The notes under the pieces: model-generated
Database searches by the model: none
Seen by the model: only the letters and a program-made list of their open reading frames with translations
Told to the model about the DNA's origin: nothing
Shown: positions 9,075 through 16,698 of the stretch, one piece after another
Layout of the letters: every line of letters begins with the position of its first letter
How positions within the stretch are numbered: the stretch's first letter is position 1
Position numbers and translations under genes: made by a program
Assembly: GCA_964535195.1 (NCBI GenBank)
Contig: CAZHSI010000010.1
Span: 1-45,776 of the forward strand
Direction: 5' to 3'
Source: UBA9339 sp964535195
GTDB lineage: Bacteria; Pseudomonadota; Gammaproteobacteria; UBA9339
Length of the DNA stretch: 45,776 bases

Positions 9075-9959
9075 CTATTGATGTTCGGTGTGTTTTATTG
9101 AAAAAATACAACCAAGTGCGATTAAAAGTGTCCCAAACCAAAAGTACATGCTTGGTGCATGCCGCCAAAATATCCAATCAAAAAGCCCGCCAAATACTAT
9201 GTTAAAATATAATAACGGTGCAACGATTTTAGGTGGGGTATATGACATGGCTCTGGTTATTAGCTCTTGATAGGCCGTGCCGGTAATACCAATTAACAGG
9301 AGCGTTGTTAATGTCCCTGAGTCGGGAGTTTTCCAGCTAAATATAGTACAAATACCACTTAAGACAAAGGTAAGGGAAAAAAAGTATACCATGATCGTAT
9401 ACGGTGTTTCGTCTTTGGCTAGCTCGTAGACACCGATAAGCGATATTGCGGTCGTAATGCCAGAAATCAATGCAATCAAAGTTATGGGATTAAAGTTATG
9501 ACTATACGGTTTGAGAATGAAAGTTATCCCAACAAAACCAGCAATTAAAGCTAGCCAGGTTTTTATGTTGGTTTTTGTACCAAAAACGATCAGGCTTAAA
9601 ATGGGGATAAATAATGTGTAAGTCATAGCAAGCGAAGTTGCGTCTGCTAGTGGTACATATCTTAGGGCATAGTAAAGAGAAAACATGGAAATAAAACTGC
9701 TCGTGGCTCGTATTAGGTGCAGTCCAAAATGTTTGGTTTTTAGCGAAAACTCTTTACCGCATAATTTTTTGTAGTTTAGGACCAAAATTATCCAAAATAA
9801 GCTTACTGTGGTGCGAAAAAATACTGTCATACTCTCGGTAGTGTTTTTAGCGATCAGCTTAACTAAGAGAGTCATGATGCTATAACAGATTGCGGCGATG
9901 ATAGTAAAGATAATGGTGCGTATTATTCGGTTAGAGTTTGTTTTTTCTGGTCGGTTCAT
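9075..9959 (-). CDS. EamA/DMT-family permease
   Basis: 294-residue membrane protein with ten predicted helices arranged as two EamA repeats (drug/metabolite transporter superfamily). The first repeat contains FFRTTVSLFWI and the linker-proximal RYVPLADATSLAMTYT motif, which is typical of this family. Proteins of this type in intracellular bacteria include S-adenosylmethionine importers, but substrate cannot be assigned. It converges on the ABC operon, with only 8 bp between the two stop codons and no hairpin seen there. Confidence 0.85.
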   Translation of the reverse strand: MNRPEKTNSNRIIRTIIFTIIAAICYSIMTLLVKLIAKNTTESMTVFFRTTVSLFWIILVLNYKKLCGKEFSLKTKHFGLHLIRATSSFISMFSLYYALRYVPLADATSLAMTYTLFIPILSLIVFGTKTNIKTWLALIAGFVGITFILKPYSHNFNPITLIALISGITTAISLIGVYELAKDETPYTIMVYFFSLTFVLSGICTIFSWKTPDSGTLTTLLLIGITGTAYQELITRAMSYTPPKIVAPLLYFNIVFGGLFDWIFWRHAPSMYFWFGTLLIALGCIFSIKHTEHQ

Positions 9960-10002
9960 GTTTGTATATTATCACAGGGATGGTTGCAACCTATTAAAAT
10001 CT

Positions 10003-10100
10003 AAATTTCCTTGAAGCTCAAGTATGGAAGGTTACCAAAGGGGAGAGCTGCACCCCTTTTGGACGAGTCTGGTTTACTTCTCTGGCTAAGTCAAAAATTT
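10003..10100. repeat. Palindromic element, copy 1 (AAATTT-bounded)
   Basis: 98 bp bounded by AAATTT at each end, with an inner hairpin formed by CCAAAGGGG and CCCCTTTTGG around AGAGCTGCA. On the opposite strand it shares the 16-base core GCAGCTCTCCCCTTTG with the element inside the giant gene (24451-24569), and TTCAAG lies downstream of that core in both. A third, weaker candidate lies at 36394-36496. Confidence 0.55.
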
Positions 10101-10182
10101 GATTAGTTATTGTTCCTAGAAGCCCAATCCTGCCGCTTGCAAAAAGCTTTCGCCTTAGGTTAGGGGTGGTGGTTTATTGTGT

Positions 10183-10212
10183 TTGACAATCCCGAATATT
10201 TTGATATATAGT
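10183..10212 (+). promoter_or_regulatory. mraZ operon promoter
   Basis: Consensus -35 TTGACA at 10183-10188, with a -10 either TATATA (10205-10210, 16-bp spacing) or TATAGT (10207-10212, 18-bp spacing). Transcription would begin near 10217, inside the GTGG box array, about 45 bp before the mraZ start. Confidence 0.7.
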
Positions 10213-10244
10213 GGCAAAAAGTGGTTTATAGTGGAATAAAGTGG
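10211..10244 (+). promoter_or_regulatory. MraZ operator: four GTGG boxes at 10-bp spacing
   Basis: GTGG occurs at 10211, 10221, 10231 and 10241, each preceded by an A/T-rich hexamer ending in A, giving a consensus close to WWAGTGG in exact helical phase. MraZ proteins are known to bind G-rich direct repeats with about 10-bp period upstream of their own gene. The array overlaps the -10 element and the start point, which fits autorepression of the whole division/wall cluster. Confidence 0.8.
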
Positions 10245-10260
10245 TTGAGGTTTTGGAAAA

Positions 10261-10719
10261 ATGTTTCGTGGGATTAACGCCATCAACTTAGATACTAAAG
10301 GTCGCATGATCATGCCGGCGCGTTATCGATCTGAGTTGTACAATATGGCAAAAGGGCAGTTGGTAGTTACCATCGATGCTGAAGAAAAATGTTTATTACT
10401 TTATCCGCTACCTATTTGGGAAGAGATCGAAAAGAAAATTGAAAGCCTACCTAGTTTTAATCAGGTAACCAGAAGAATTCAACGTTTATTAATTGGACAT
10501 GCTACTGAGTTAGAGGTGGATGGCAATGGTCGTTTATTATTGCCTCCTCTTTTGCGGGAATATGCCAGTATTAATAAATATGTGATGTTAGTTGGCCAGG
10601 GAAAAAAGTTTGAGGTCTGGGATAAAAAAGTTTGGAGCGAGGGTCGAACGAAATGGCTAGCGAACGGATTAGGTGGTTTAGAAGTTTTACCTTCAGAGTT
10701 ACAGCAATTATCGCTATAA
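10261..10719 (+). CDS. mraZ: Transcriptional regulator MraZ
   Basis: 152-residue DNA-binding protein with two AbrB/SpoVT-type half domains. Each has the family DxxxR signature: DTKGRMIMP (residues 9-17) and DGNGRLLLP (about 80-88). MraZ forms ring-like oligomers and controls the division and cell wall cluster that it heads. A GAGG ribosome site ends ten bases before the ATG. The four GTGG boxes just upstream are its probable operator. rsmH begins one base after its stop codon. Confidence 0.96.
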   Translation: MFRGINAINLDTKGRMIMPARYRSELYNMAKGQLVVTIDAEEKCLLLYPLPIWEEIEKKIESLPSFNQVTRRIQRLLIGHATELEVDGNGRLLLPPLLREYASINKYVMLVGQGKKFEVWDKKVWSEGRTKWLANGLGGLEVLPSELQQLSL

Positions 10720-10720
10720 C

Positions 10721-11659
10721 ATGAAGACTGATGACAGATTTATGGATGATCAACATAGACCGGTATTGTTAGGAGAGGCAATTGACGGTTTGATAGTTGA
10801 AGGAAGCGGCGTTTATATCGATGCAACTTTTGGTCGTGGTGGTCACAGCCAGGAGATTTTAAAGCGCATCGATAGGGATAGTGTTTTGATCTGTATTGAC
10901 AAAGATATTGAAGCGATACAAGTAGCAGAACAATTTGATGATAAACGCATAATTATTAGAAAAGGATCTTTCATTAAGCTCAAGTCTTGGTTGGATGAGC
11001 TTAAATTTACAGGAAAGGTCCGCGGTATTTTGTTTGATTTAGGAGTTTCATCGCCGCAATTAGATGATGCATCGCGTGGTTTTAGTTTTCTGCGTGATGG
11101 CCCTTTAGACATGCGCATGGATAGAGGCCAGCCGTATAGTGCTGCTATGTGGCTTCGGGAAGCTAAGGAGGGCGATATTGAAAAAGTGCTACGAGAGTAT
11201 GGAGAAGAACGTTTTAGTAGGCGGATTGCTAGAGCCATAGTTAAAGAACGTGCTATAGCACCTATTCTAACAACAGGAAGATTAGCTGAGATAGTAGCCC
11301 ATGCCAATCCTAGGTGGGAAGAGCATAAACATCCGGCGACGAGAGCTTTTCAAGCAATTCGTATTTTTATTAACAACGAATTGCAAGAGTTGTCTATCTG
11401 TTTAGAGCAAAGTTTAGATGTATTAGCAGTAGGTGGTCGTTTAGCCGTAATCAGTTTTCATTCGCTAGAAGACCGGATTGTAAAAAATTTTATAAAAAAA
11501 CATCGAAGTGGTGATATGCCTGAGTGGTTGCCCGTCTATGAAAAGCAACTTAGGCGGCGTCTTAAATGTGTAGGAAAGTCTATCCGCGCGACTAGAGAAG
11601 AGGTGCGTGTTAATCCGCGCTCTCGTAGCGCAACATTAAGGATAATGGAGAAATTATAA
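10721..11659 (+). CDS. rsmH: 16S rRNA (cytosine1402-N4)-methyltransferase RsmH
   Basis: Methylates N4 of C1402 in the decoding centre of 16S rRNA, using S-adenosylmethionine. The protein has the SAM-binding motif DATFGRGGHS (residues 34-43), the family block FDLGVSSPQLDDASRGFSF (about 105-123), DMRMDRGQ, and the C-terminal SFHSLEDRIVK. The ATG at 10721 gives 312 residues. An in-frame ATG at 10742 gives MDDQHRPVLL, which resembles the usual family start; neither has a clear ribosome site. The stop overlaps the ftsL start (TAATG). Confidence 0.96.
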   Translation: MKTDDRFMDDQHRPVLLGEAIDGLIVEGSGVYIDATFGRGGHSQEILKRIDRDSVLICIDKDIEAIQVAEQFDDKRIIIRKGSFIKLKSWLDELKFTGKVRGILFDLGVSSPQLDDASRGFSFLRDGPLDMRMDRGQPYSAAMWLREAKEGDIEKVLREYGEERFSRRIARAIVKERAIAPILTTGRLAEIVAHANPRWEEHKHPATRAFQAIRIFINNELQELSICLEQSLDVLAVGGRLAVISFHSLEDRIVKNFIKKHRSGDMPEWLPVYEKQLRRRLKCVGKSIRATREEVRVNPRSRSATLRIMEKL

Positions 11660-11991
11660 TGAATGCCGTGGCACGAACAGCTTTTGTTGAAGATAGTTTT
11701 GTTAAAAGTATATCTTTAGGTTTTGAGTTACCAGAACTAAAAATCTTTATTCTCATGTGCTTACTGCTGTTATCAGCATTGGGTGTGGTTTACGTTAAAG
11801 ATCTTAATCGTCGCTTATTTATAGCCCATCATAAATTGCAAGTAGAAGCAGAACAACTACAAATGAATACCAACAAGTTGTTATTAGAGTATGGTGCTTG
11901 GGGTTCGCAAGCGCGAGTACAAGTTGTTGCGCAAACTAAGTTACAAATGCAAATTCCGCCATCTACCGATGTTATGATGGTTAAAGTCTAA
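11659..11991 (+). CDS. ftsL: Cell division protein FtsL
   Basis: 110-residue bitopic membrane protein with a short cytosolic N-terminus, one membrane helix (about residues 30-46) and a periplasmic coiled coil (about 50-85), the standard FtsL layout. FtsL joins FtsB and FtsQ in the divisome and activates FtsWI. Primary sequence conservation is low in this family, so the assignment rests on architecture and on its place between rsmH and ftsI. The ATG overlaps the rsmH stop by one base, and GGAG precedes it. Confidence 0.9.
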   Translation: MNAVARTAFVEDSFVKSISLGFELPELKIFILMCLLLLSALGVVYVKDLNRRLFIAHHKLQVEAEQLQMNTNKLLLEYGAWGSQARVQVVAQTKLQMQIPPSTDVMMVKV

Positions 11992-11993
11992 TC

Positions 11994-13670
11994 ATGAAAG
12001 AGCCTGGTGAATATATATGGCGCCTAATGATTTTGGTTGCGGTTTTGCTGGCAATAATTTTGGGATTGGTTGGTAGGATTGTTTATCTAGGTATTATCAA
12101 GCATGACTTTTTACTTGACCAAAGTAATATTCGTAGTGTACGTGAGATTAATACTCCAGCGCACCGCGGTATTATTACCGACCGTAACGGTGAGATCTTT
12201 GCCATTAGTATACCCATAGCATCGGTTTGGGTTAACCCTAAGTTATTTAATGCTACGAGGGTCGAAGAAAATAGTTTAGCTAAGATGCTTGAAATGCCAT
12301 TAGAAACTATTAGGAAAAAGATTACCACGCAAAAAACTCGAGGGTTTGTTTACTTAAAACGCTCGCTCCCTTTAGAAAAAGCAGAAAAAATTAAGGCCTT
12401 AAATATCTCAGGGATTTTTTTAGAAAAGGGTTATAAGCGTTATTATCCAGAGGGAGAGGCGGCAGCGAATATAGTTGGTTTCACAAATATCGATGATCAA
12501 GGACAAGAAGGGTTAGAGTTGGCATATGACTCGTGGTTGCGGGGAATACCGGGAAAAACCCGTGTTGTCAAAGATAGGTTGGGTAATACAATTACTAACC
12601 TTGGGGTATTAGTAGAACCACGTGAAGGACGTAATTTGACGCTAAGTATTGATAGGCGTATTCAATATCTAGCTTACAGTGAGCTAAAAAATGCAGTTAC
12701 AAAATATCATGCGGACTCTGGGTCGGTTGTGGTACTTGCGATTAAAACCGGGGAAGTTTTAGCTATGGCCAACTTTCCAAGCTTTGATCCTAATAACCGA
12801 GTTGGGGTGCCGACAGTTAATATGCGTAATCGAGCAGTTACCGATCTATTTGAACCGGGATCATCGATAAAAGCTTTTACTGTTGCTAATGCTTTAAACA
12901 GTGGTAAATATTTTCCCCATACGGTTGTTAATACTAATCCAGGGGTATTAAAAGTTGACGGTCACAATATTTATGATGACAAACATAGAAACAATGGGGT
13001 ACTTACAGTAAAGGGGGTATTAGAGAAGTCCAGTAATATTGGTGTAGCTAAAATGACTTTATCATTACCAAGTGATAGCTTATTAAAGTTACTTCGTAGT
13101 GTAGGTTTTGGTCAAAGCACGCAGAGCGGATTTCCTGGAGAGGCGGTAGGAGTTTTACCAGACAATTTAAAATGGCGACAGTTTGTATTGGCGACGCTCG
13201 CTTTTGGTTATAGTATCTCAGTAACACCACTACAAATTGCTAATGCATATGCGGTTATTGCTTCCCAAGGTTTGTTACGACCAGTTACTTTTGTCAAGAC
13301 CGATAAAGAGACTCCAGGTAAACAAGTTTTACCAAAAAAGCTTTGTCAGCAAATGCTTGGTATGTTAGAAGCAGTAATAGATATTGGCACTGGTAAAAAA
13401 GCGCAAATTCCTGGGTATAAAGTTGCGGGAAAAACTGGTACGGCCTATATTGCATCACCAAGGGGTGGTTACTACGCTGATCGCTACTTTGCTAATTTTA
13501 TTGGTATTGCTCCAGTAAGCGATCCCCAATTGGTTATTTTTGTTTTGATAAAAAACCCCCGGGGTTTATTGTATCACGGTGGTCAGGTGGCTGCCCCAGT
13601 GTTTGCTAATGTTATGAACGGTGCTTTACGAGTGTTAGCGATTCCACTGGATGCGGTAGATAGTATTTAA
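11994..13670 (+). CDS. ftsI: Septal peptidoglycan transpeptidase FtsI (PBP3)
   Basis: Class B penicillin-binding protein that cross-links septal peptidoglycan. The 558 residues start with a cytosolic tail and one membrane helix (about residues 11-33), followed by the pedestal domain with RGIITDRNGE. The transpeptidase domain has SSIK (nucleophile Ser290, Lys293), SSN (346-348) and KTGT (480-483). Length matches gammaproteobacterial FtsI (about 580). It begins two bases after ftsL stops. A 125-bp palindromic element follows it before murE. Confidence 0.97.
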   Translation: MKEPGEYIWRLMILVAVLLAIILGLVGRIVYLGIIKHDFLLDQSNIRSVREINTPAHRGIITDRNGEIFAISIPIASVWVNPKLFNATRVEENSLAKMLEMPLETIRKKITTQKTRGFVYLKRSLPLEKAEKIKALNISGIFLEKGYKRYYPEGEAAANIVGFTNIDDQGQEGLELAYDSWLRGIPGKTRVVKDRLGNTITNLGVLVEPREGRNLTLSIDRRIQYLAYSELKNAVTKYHADSGSVVVLAIKTGEVLAMANFPSFDPNNRVGVPTVNMRNRAVTDLFEPGSSIKAFTVANALNSGKYFPHTVVNTNPGVLKVDGHNIYDDKHRNNGVLTVKGVLEKSSNIGVAKMTLSLPSDSLLKLLRSVGFGQSTQSGFPGEAVGVLPDNLKWRQFVLATLAFGYSISVTPLQIANAYAVIASQGLLRPVTFVKTDKETPGKQVLPKKLCQQMLGMLEAVIDIGTGKKAQIPGYKVAGKTGTAYIASPRGGYYADRYFANFIGIAPVSDPQLVIFVLIKNPRGLLYHGGQVAAPVFANVMNGALRVLAIPLDAVDSI

Positions 13671-13672
13671 TG

Positions 13673-13797
13673 ATACCCCGTGCCAAATGAATTGATGCTT
13701 GGTCGCTGCGCATTGCGCGCGGACCTCGTTTACGTAGATGTAAACTCCAGTCGTGCGCAGCTTGGCTTCGCGCCTGAGTTCATTTTGTGCAGGGTAT
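13673..13797. repeat. 125-bp palindromic element between ftsI and murE
   Basis: Imperfect inverted repeat. The left end ATACCCCGTGCCAAATGAAT pairs with the right end, whose complement reads ATACCCTGCACAAAATGAAC. The apex is GTTTAC..GTAAAC, with G+C-rich arms in between (CTGCGCATTGCGCGCGG against CGTGCGCAGC). It is much richer in G+C than its surroundings. The short motif ATACCAAATGAATT recurs at about 34098, so this may be one copy of a dispersed family. It may also act as a weak terminator or processing site in the operon. Confidence 0.55.
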
Positions 13798-13846
13798 AGT
13801 GAAAACAATACTTTATCCTGAAAATCTATTTGTGAGGAGTATAATT

Positions 13847-15334
13847 ATGCCAGAAATTAGATTAAGCGATCTTTTATCAGACATTTTACAAATAAATGCT
13901 GAATCTGATTGTTTAATTAGCGGTATTACTCTTGATAGCCGTATGGCCAAAAGTGGCGATCTATTTTTAGCTTGTATTGGAGCGGAGGTTGATGGTAGGA
14001 GTTTTATTGAGGATGCCATAGCTAAAGGAGCGGTAGCTGTTCTTTGTGAGGATAACCGTCCAAATGTCTCTTTAGCAAAGGAGATACCAATTATAGTCGT
14101 GCCTAATTTACGGCAGAAAATTGGCTTAATTAGTGCTAAATTTTACGATTATCCCACTAATAAGCTAACCATGATTGGAGTTACTGGTACTAATGGTAAG
14201 ACCTCAATTACGCAGTATGTTGCTACTATCTTAACCAAGCTTGGAGTGCCATGTGGTATTATTGGTACTATTGGTGCTGGTTTTCCTGGTAAGCTTGATG
14301 CTACAGTGAATACCACACCTGATCCGGTTACTTTACAACGCTTGTTATTTGAATTTGTGACAGCTGGAGCCAAGGTTGTGGCTATGGAAGTTTCGTCGCA
14401 AGGTTTAGTTCACGGCCGGGTAAGTGGGATTACTTTTACAATTGCAGTGTTTACTAACTTAACTCGCGAACATTTAGATTATCATGGCACGATGGAAAAT
14501 TATGGTGAAGCGAAAAAAATGTTATTTTCTCAAGGTAAACTGCAACACGCGGTTATTAACGCGGATGACGAATTTGGGCGTAGCTTAATCCAAGAGCTTA
14601 AATCGTCGCTTAAGGTTTATGCCTACACGCTTTCACAAGATTTGGCTCTTCCTGTTCCTACAATTAAAGCACAAGATATTGCTATAAAGTCGGCAACGAT
14701 GTTAGCTCACGTTATTACCCCATGGGGTGATGGTGCATTACGAAGTAAGCTTTTAGGCAGATTCAATTTAAGTAATTTATTGGCAGTGCTTGGCGTTTTA
14801 GGAATTATGCAGATTGGAATTAACGATGCTTTGACTGAAATTACTGACCTTGAGGCAGCGATTGGTAGAATGCAGGTTTTGGGTGGTGATAACAACCAAC
14901 CTTTGGTTATTATTGACTATGCCCATACGCCAGATGCTTTAGAACAATCTTTACTTACTTTACAAGAGTATTGTCAGGGCGCTTTGTGGTGTATTTTTGG
15001 CTGTGGTGGGGATCGTGATCGTGGAAAGCGTTCGCTTATGGGGAAAATCGCTGAGCGGTTAAGTGATCATGTTATTATTACTAACGATAATCCGCGTACT
15101 GAAGATCAAAAGCAAATTGTAGATGATATTTTGCAAGGGTTGCTCTGTCCTTGGGCGGCTGAGATAGAGTATGATCGTGCGACCGCGATACAATATGCTA
15201 TTAATCAGGCACAAAAAAATGATATAATTTTAATTGCTGGGAAGGGTCATGAGGATTACCAGATTATTGGTAAAGACAAGGTGCCTTTTAGCGATAGCGA
15301 TGTTGCTGTTCAGGCTTTGCACAGTAAACATTAG
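13847..15334 (+). CDS. murE: UDP-MurNAc-tripeptide synthetase MurE (meso-DAP adding)
   Basis: Cytosolic ligase that adds meso-diaminopimelate to UDP-MurNAc-L-Ala-D-Glu. I choose the ATG at 13847 (495 residues) because GAGGAG lies seven bases upstream; an upstream GTG at 13787 lies inside the palindromic element. Visible motifs are the ATP loop GTNGKT (residues 114-119), NTTPDPVTLQRLL, the carbamoyl-lysine region HLDYHGTMENYGEAK, and DNPR (414-417), which marks selection of meso-DAP rather than lysine. This supports a Gram-negative wall. Confidence 0.96.
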   Translation: MPEIRLSDLLSDILQINAESDCLISGITLDSRMAKSGDLFLACIGAEVDGRSFIEDAIAKGAVAVLCEDNRPNVSLAKEIPIIVVPNLRQKIGLISAKFYDYPTNKLTMIGVTGTNGKTSITQYVATILTKLGVPCGIIGTIGAGFPGKLDATVNTTPDPVTLQRLLFEFVTAGAKVVAMEVSSQGLVHGRVSGITFTIAVFTNLTREHLDYHGTMENYGEAKKMLFSQGKLQHAVINADDEFGRSLIQELKSSLKVYAYTLSQDLALPVPTIKAQDIAIKSATMLAHVITPWGDGALRSKLLGRFNLSNLLAVLGVLGIMQIGINDALTEITDLEAAIGRMQVLGGDNNQPLVIIDYAHTPDALEQSLLTLQEYCQGALWCIFGCGGDRDRGKRSLMGKIAERLSDHVIITNDNPRTEDQKQIVDDILQGLLCPWAAEIEYDRATAIQYAINQAQKNDIILIAGKGHEDYQIIGKDKVPFSDSDVAVQALHSKH

Positions 15335-15369
15335 GATAATTTTCAAGATTTTTATATGGAGGGTGCATT

Positions 15370-15912
15370 ATGTTTAAGTGGATTAAAGGACATGCTAATA
15401 AAATTAATGATGTTTTGAGTGACTTTAGCGATCAAATTGATGAAGTGACCGATGACATGGCAGATGGCGTTGAACAAATGTTAGAAGACAATGACGAAGT
15501 TTCCGCAGCAGATTTATTACAAGCTGGGGAAAAAAAATTGAGAAAACTTGCTAGGCAGGCAGAAAGAGGGGTAGGTCAAATTGCAGAAACCCTTGGAATA
15601 ACACACAAGAGCCAAGGAGAAAAAGCTTTAGCTGCTATAATAAAATTTTTAACAGAGGATCTTCCTAATTGGTTTAGAGAGGTTATGGGAACTATCCGTA
15701 ATCCCCGTTTATCATCTCAGCAAAAAGCGACCGCAGTTAGAGGACGTGGCGAAGCTTTTAGTGCGGCCACTCGGTGTACTTTAGGTGCAGAGGGGAAACC
15801 AGCAAGTAAACCAGTTAAAAGCGAAAGAGCAAAAAGACATGCTCAACGAGTGGAAGAGCTCAGAGCAAAATATAGGCTGCCGCCGCCAACAGGGCAAGCT
15901 CCACACCTATAA
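15370..15912 (+). CDS. Hypothetical protein, acidic head and basic tail
   Basis: 180 residues I do not recognise. Residues 1-55 are acidic and amphipathic, with DQIDEVTDDMADGVEQ; 60-80 are basic; a Trp-containing helix lies near residue 100; and the C-terminal 45 residues are strongly basic, ending in a Pro-rich tip. There is no signal peptide or clear membrane helix. A GGAGGG ribosome site precedes the ATG. It sits inside the wall cluster between murE and the alpha/beta hydrolase, in the same direction and 17 bp before the latter, so it is co-transcribed. A role in wall synthesis is possible only by location. Confidence 0.65.
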   Translation: MFKWIKGHANKINDVLSDFSDQIDEVTDDMADGVEQMLEDNDEVSAADLLQAGEKKLRKLARQAERGVGQIAETLGITHKSQGEKALAAIIKFLTEDLPNWFREVMGTIRNPRLSSQQKATAVRGRGEAFSAATRCTLGAEGKPASKPVKSERAKRHAQRVEELRAKYRLPPPTGQAPHL

Positions 15913-15929
15913 GAAGATAGAAAACTACA

Positions 15930-16691
15930 TTGTTTACTAAACTAGAAAACTTACAGATTCATTATAAGATTAGCGGGAGCGGTGAACCTATCATTTTGCT
16001 ACATGGTTGGGGGCGCGATGCGGGCTATTTTTCTAAATTGGCCGAGTATTTGACGCAGAAGTTTACGGTTTATGCTGTAGATTTGCCGGGTTTTGGTTTG
16101 AGCACTTCTCCAGATGCTATTTGGGGAAGTGCTGAGTATGCTCAGTTTGTTGAGAGCTTTATTAAAGAATTACAAATCAATCAGCCAATTTTATTGGGTC
16201 ATTCTTTTGGGGGAAAGGTCGCCATTAACTTAGCAGCCTCGAGGCAGGTCGGGGTAAAACAATTAATTTTAATTGGCAGTTCAGGAATTTTATTGCCAAA
16301 ATCATTAAAGGTGAGGGGTAGGATTTATTTTTTTAAACTGCTGAAGTTTTTAGTTAAGTTACCTATAATAAAAAACATATTTGCTGCAAGAATGGAGCTG
16401 TACAGAAAAAAATATGGTTCCAAAGACTACCAAAGTGCCAGCGGAATCATGCGAGCAATTTTGGTTAAAACTGTTAATGAAAATGTAGTTAAATTATTAC
16501 CACGAATAAAAATTCCCGTTTTGTTATTATGGGGAGACGGGGACCAAGAAACGCCACTTGCCGCAGGACAGATTTTGCATGAAGCCATGGTAAATTCACA
16601 ATTAAAAATAATTTCAGGAAGTGGCCATTTTCCTTTTCTAGATAATTGGGAAAAAGTTAAGGTAGAATTAGAAGATTTTTTGAGATTGTAG
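15930..16691 (+). CDS. Alpha/beta-fold hydrolase in the wall cluster
   Basis: 253-residue hydrolase with the oxyanion-hole motif LLHGWGRD (about residues 24-31), nucleophile elbow GHSFGG (Ser about 92), acid residue region WGDGDQETP and a catalytic His in GSGHFPFLDNW. It must begin at TTG (15930), because no ATG or GTG occurs before the conserved HGWG block. It lies 7 bp before the murF-like gene and probably belongs to the same transferred block with ddl. Hydrolase, Mur ligase and Ddl neighbours of this kind are, to my knowledge, more usual in Firmicutes. Substrate unknown. Confidence 0.85.
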   Translation: MFTKLENLQIHYKISGSGEPIILLHGWGRDAGYFSKLAEYLTQKFTVYAVDLPGFGLSTSPDAIWGSAEYAQFVESFIKELQINQPILLGHSFGGKVAINLAASRQVGVKQLILIGSSGILLPKSLKVRGRIYFFKLLKFLVKLPIIKNIFAARMELYRKKYGSKDYQSASGIMRAILVKTVNENVVKLLPRIKIPVLLLWGDGDQETPLAAGQILHEAMVNSQLKIISGSGHFPFLDNWEKVKVELEDFLRL

Positions 16692-16698
16692 AGAATAT

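Larger units (their letters stand above)
9960..10260. other. Intergenic region between the DMT permease and mraZ
   Basis: 301 bp without a gene. It holds a 98-bp palindromic element bounded by AAATTT (10003-10100) and the mraZ promoter with four GTGG boxes (10183-10244). Nothing else is recognisable. Confidence 0.7.
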
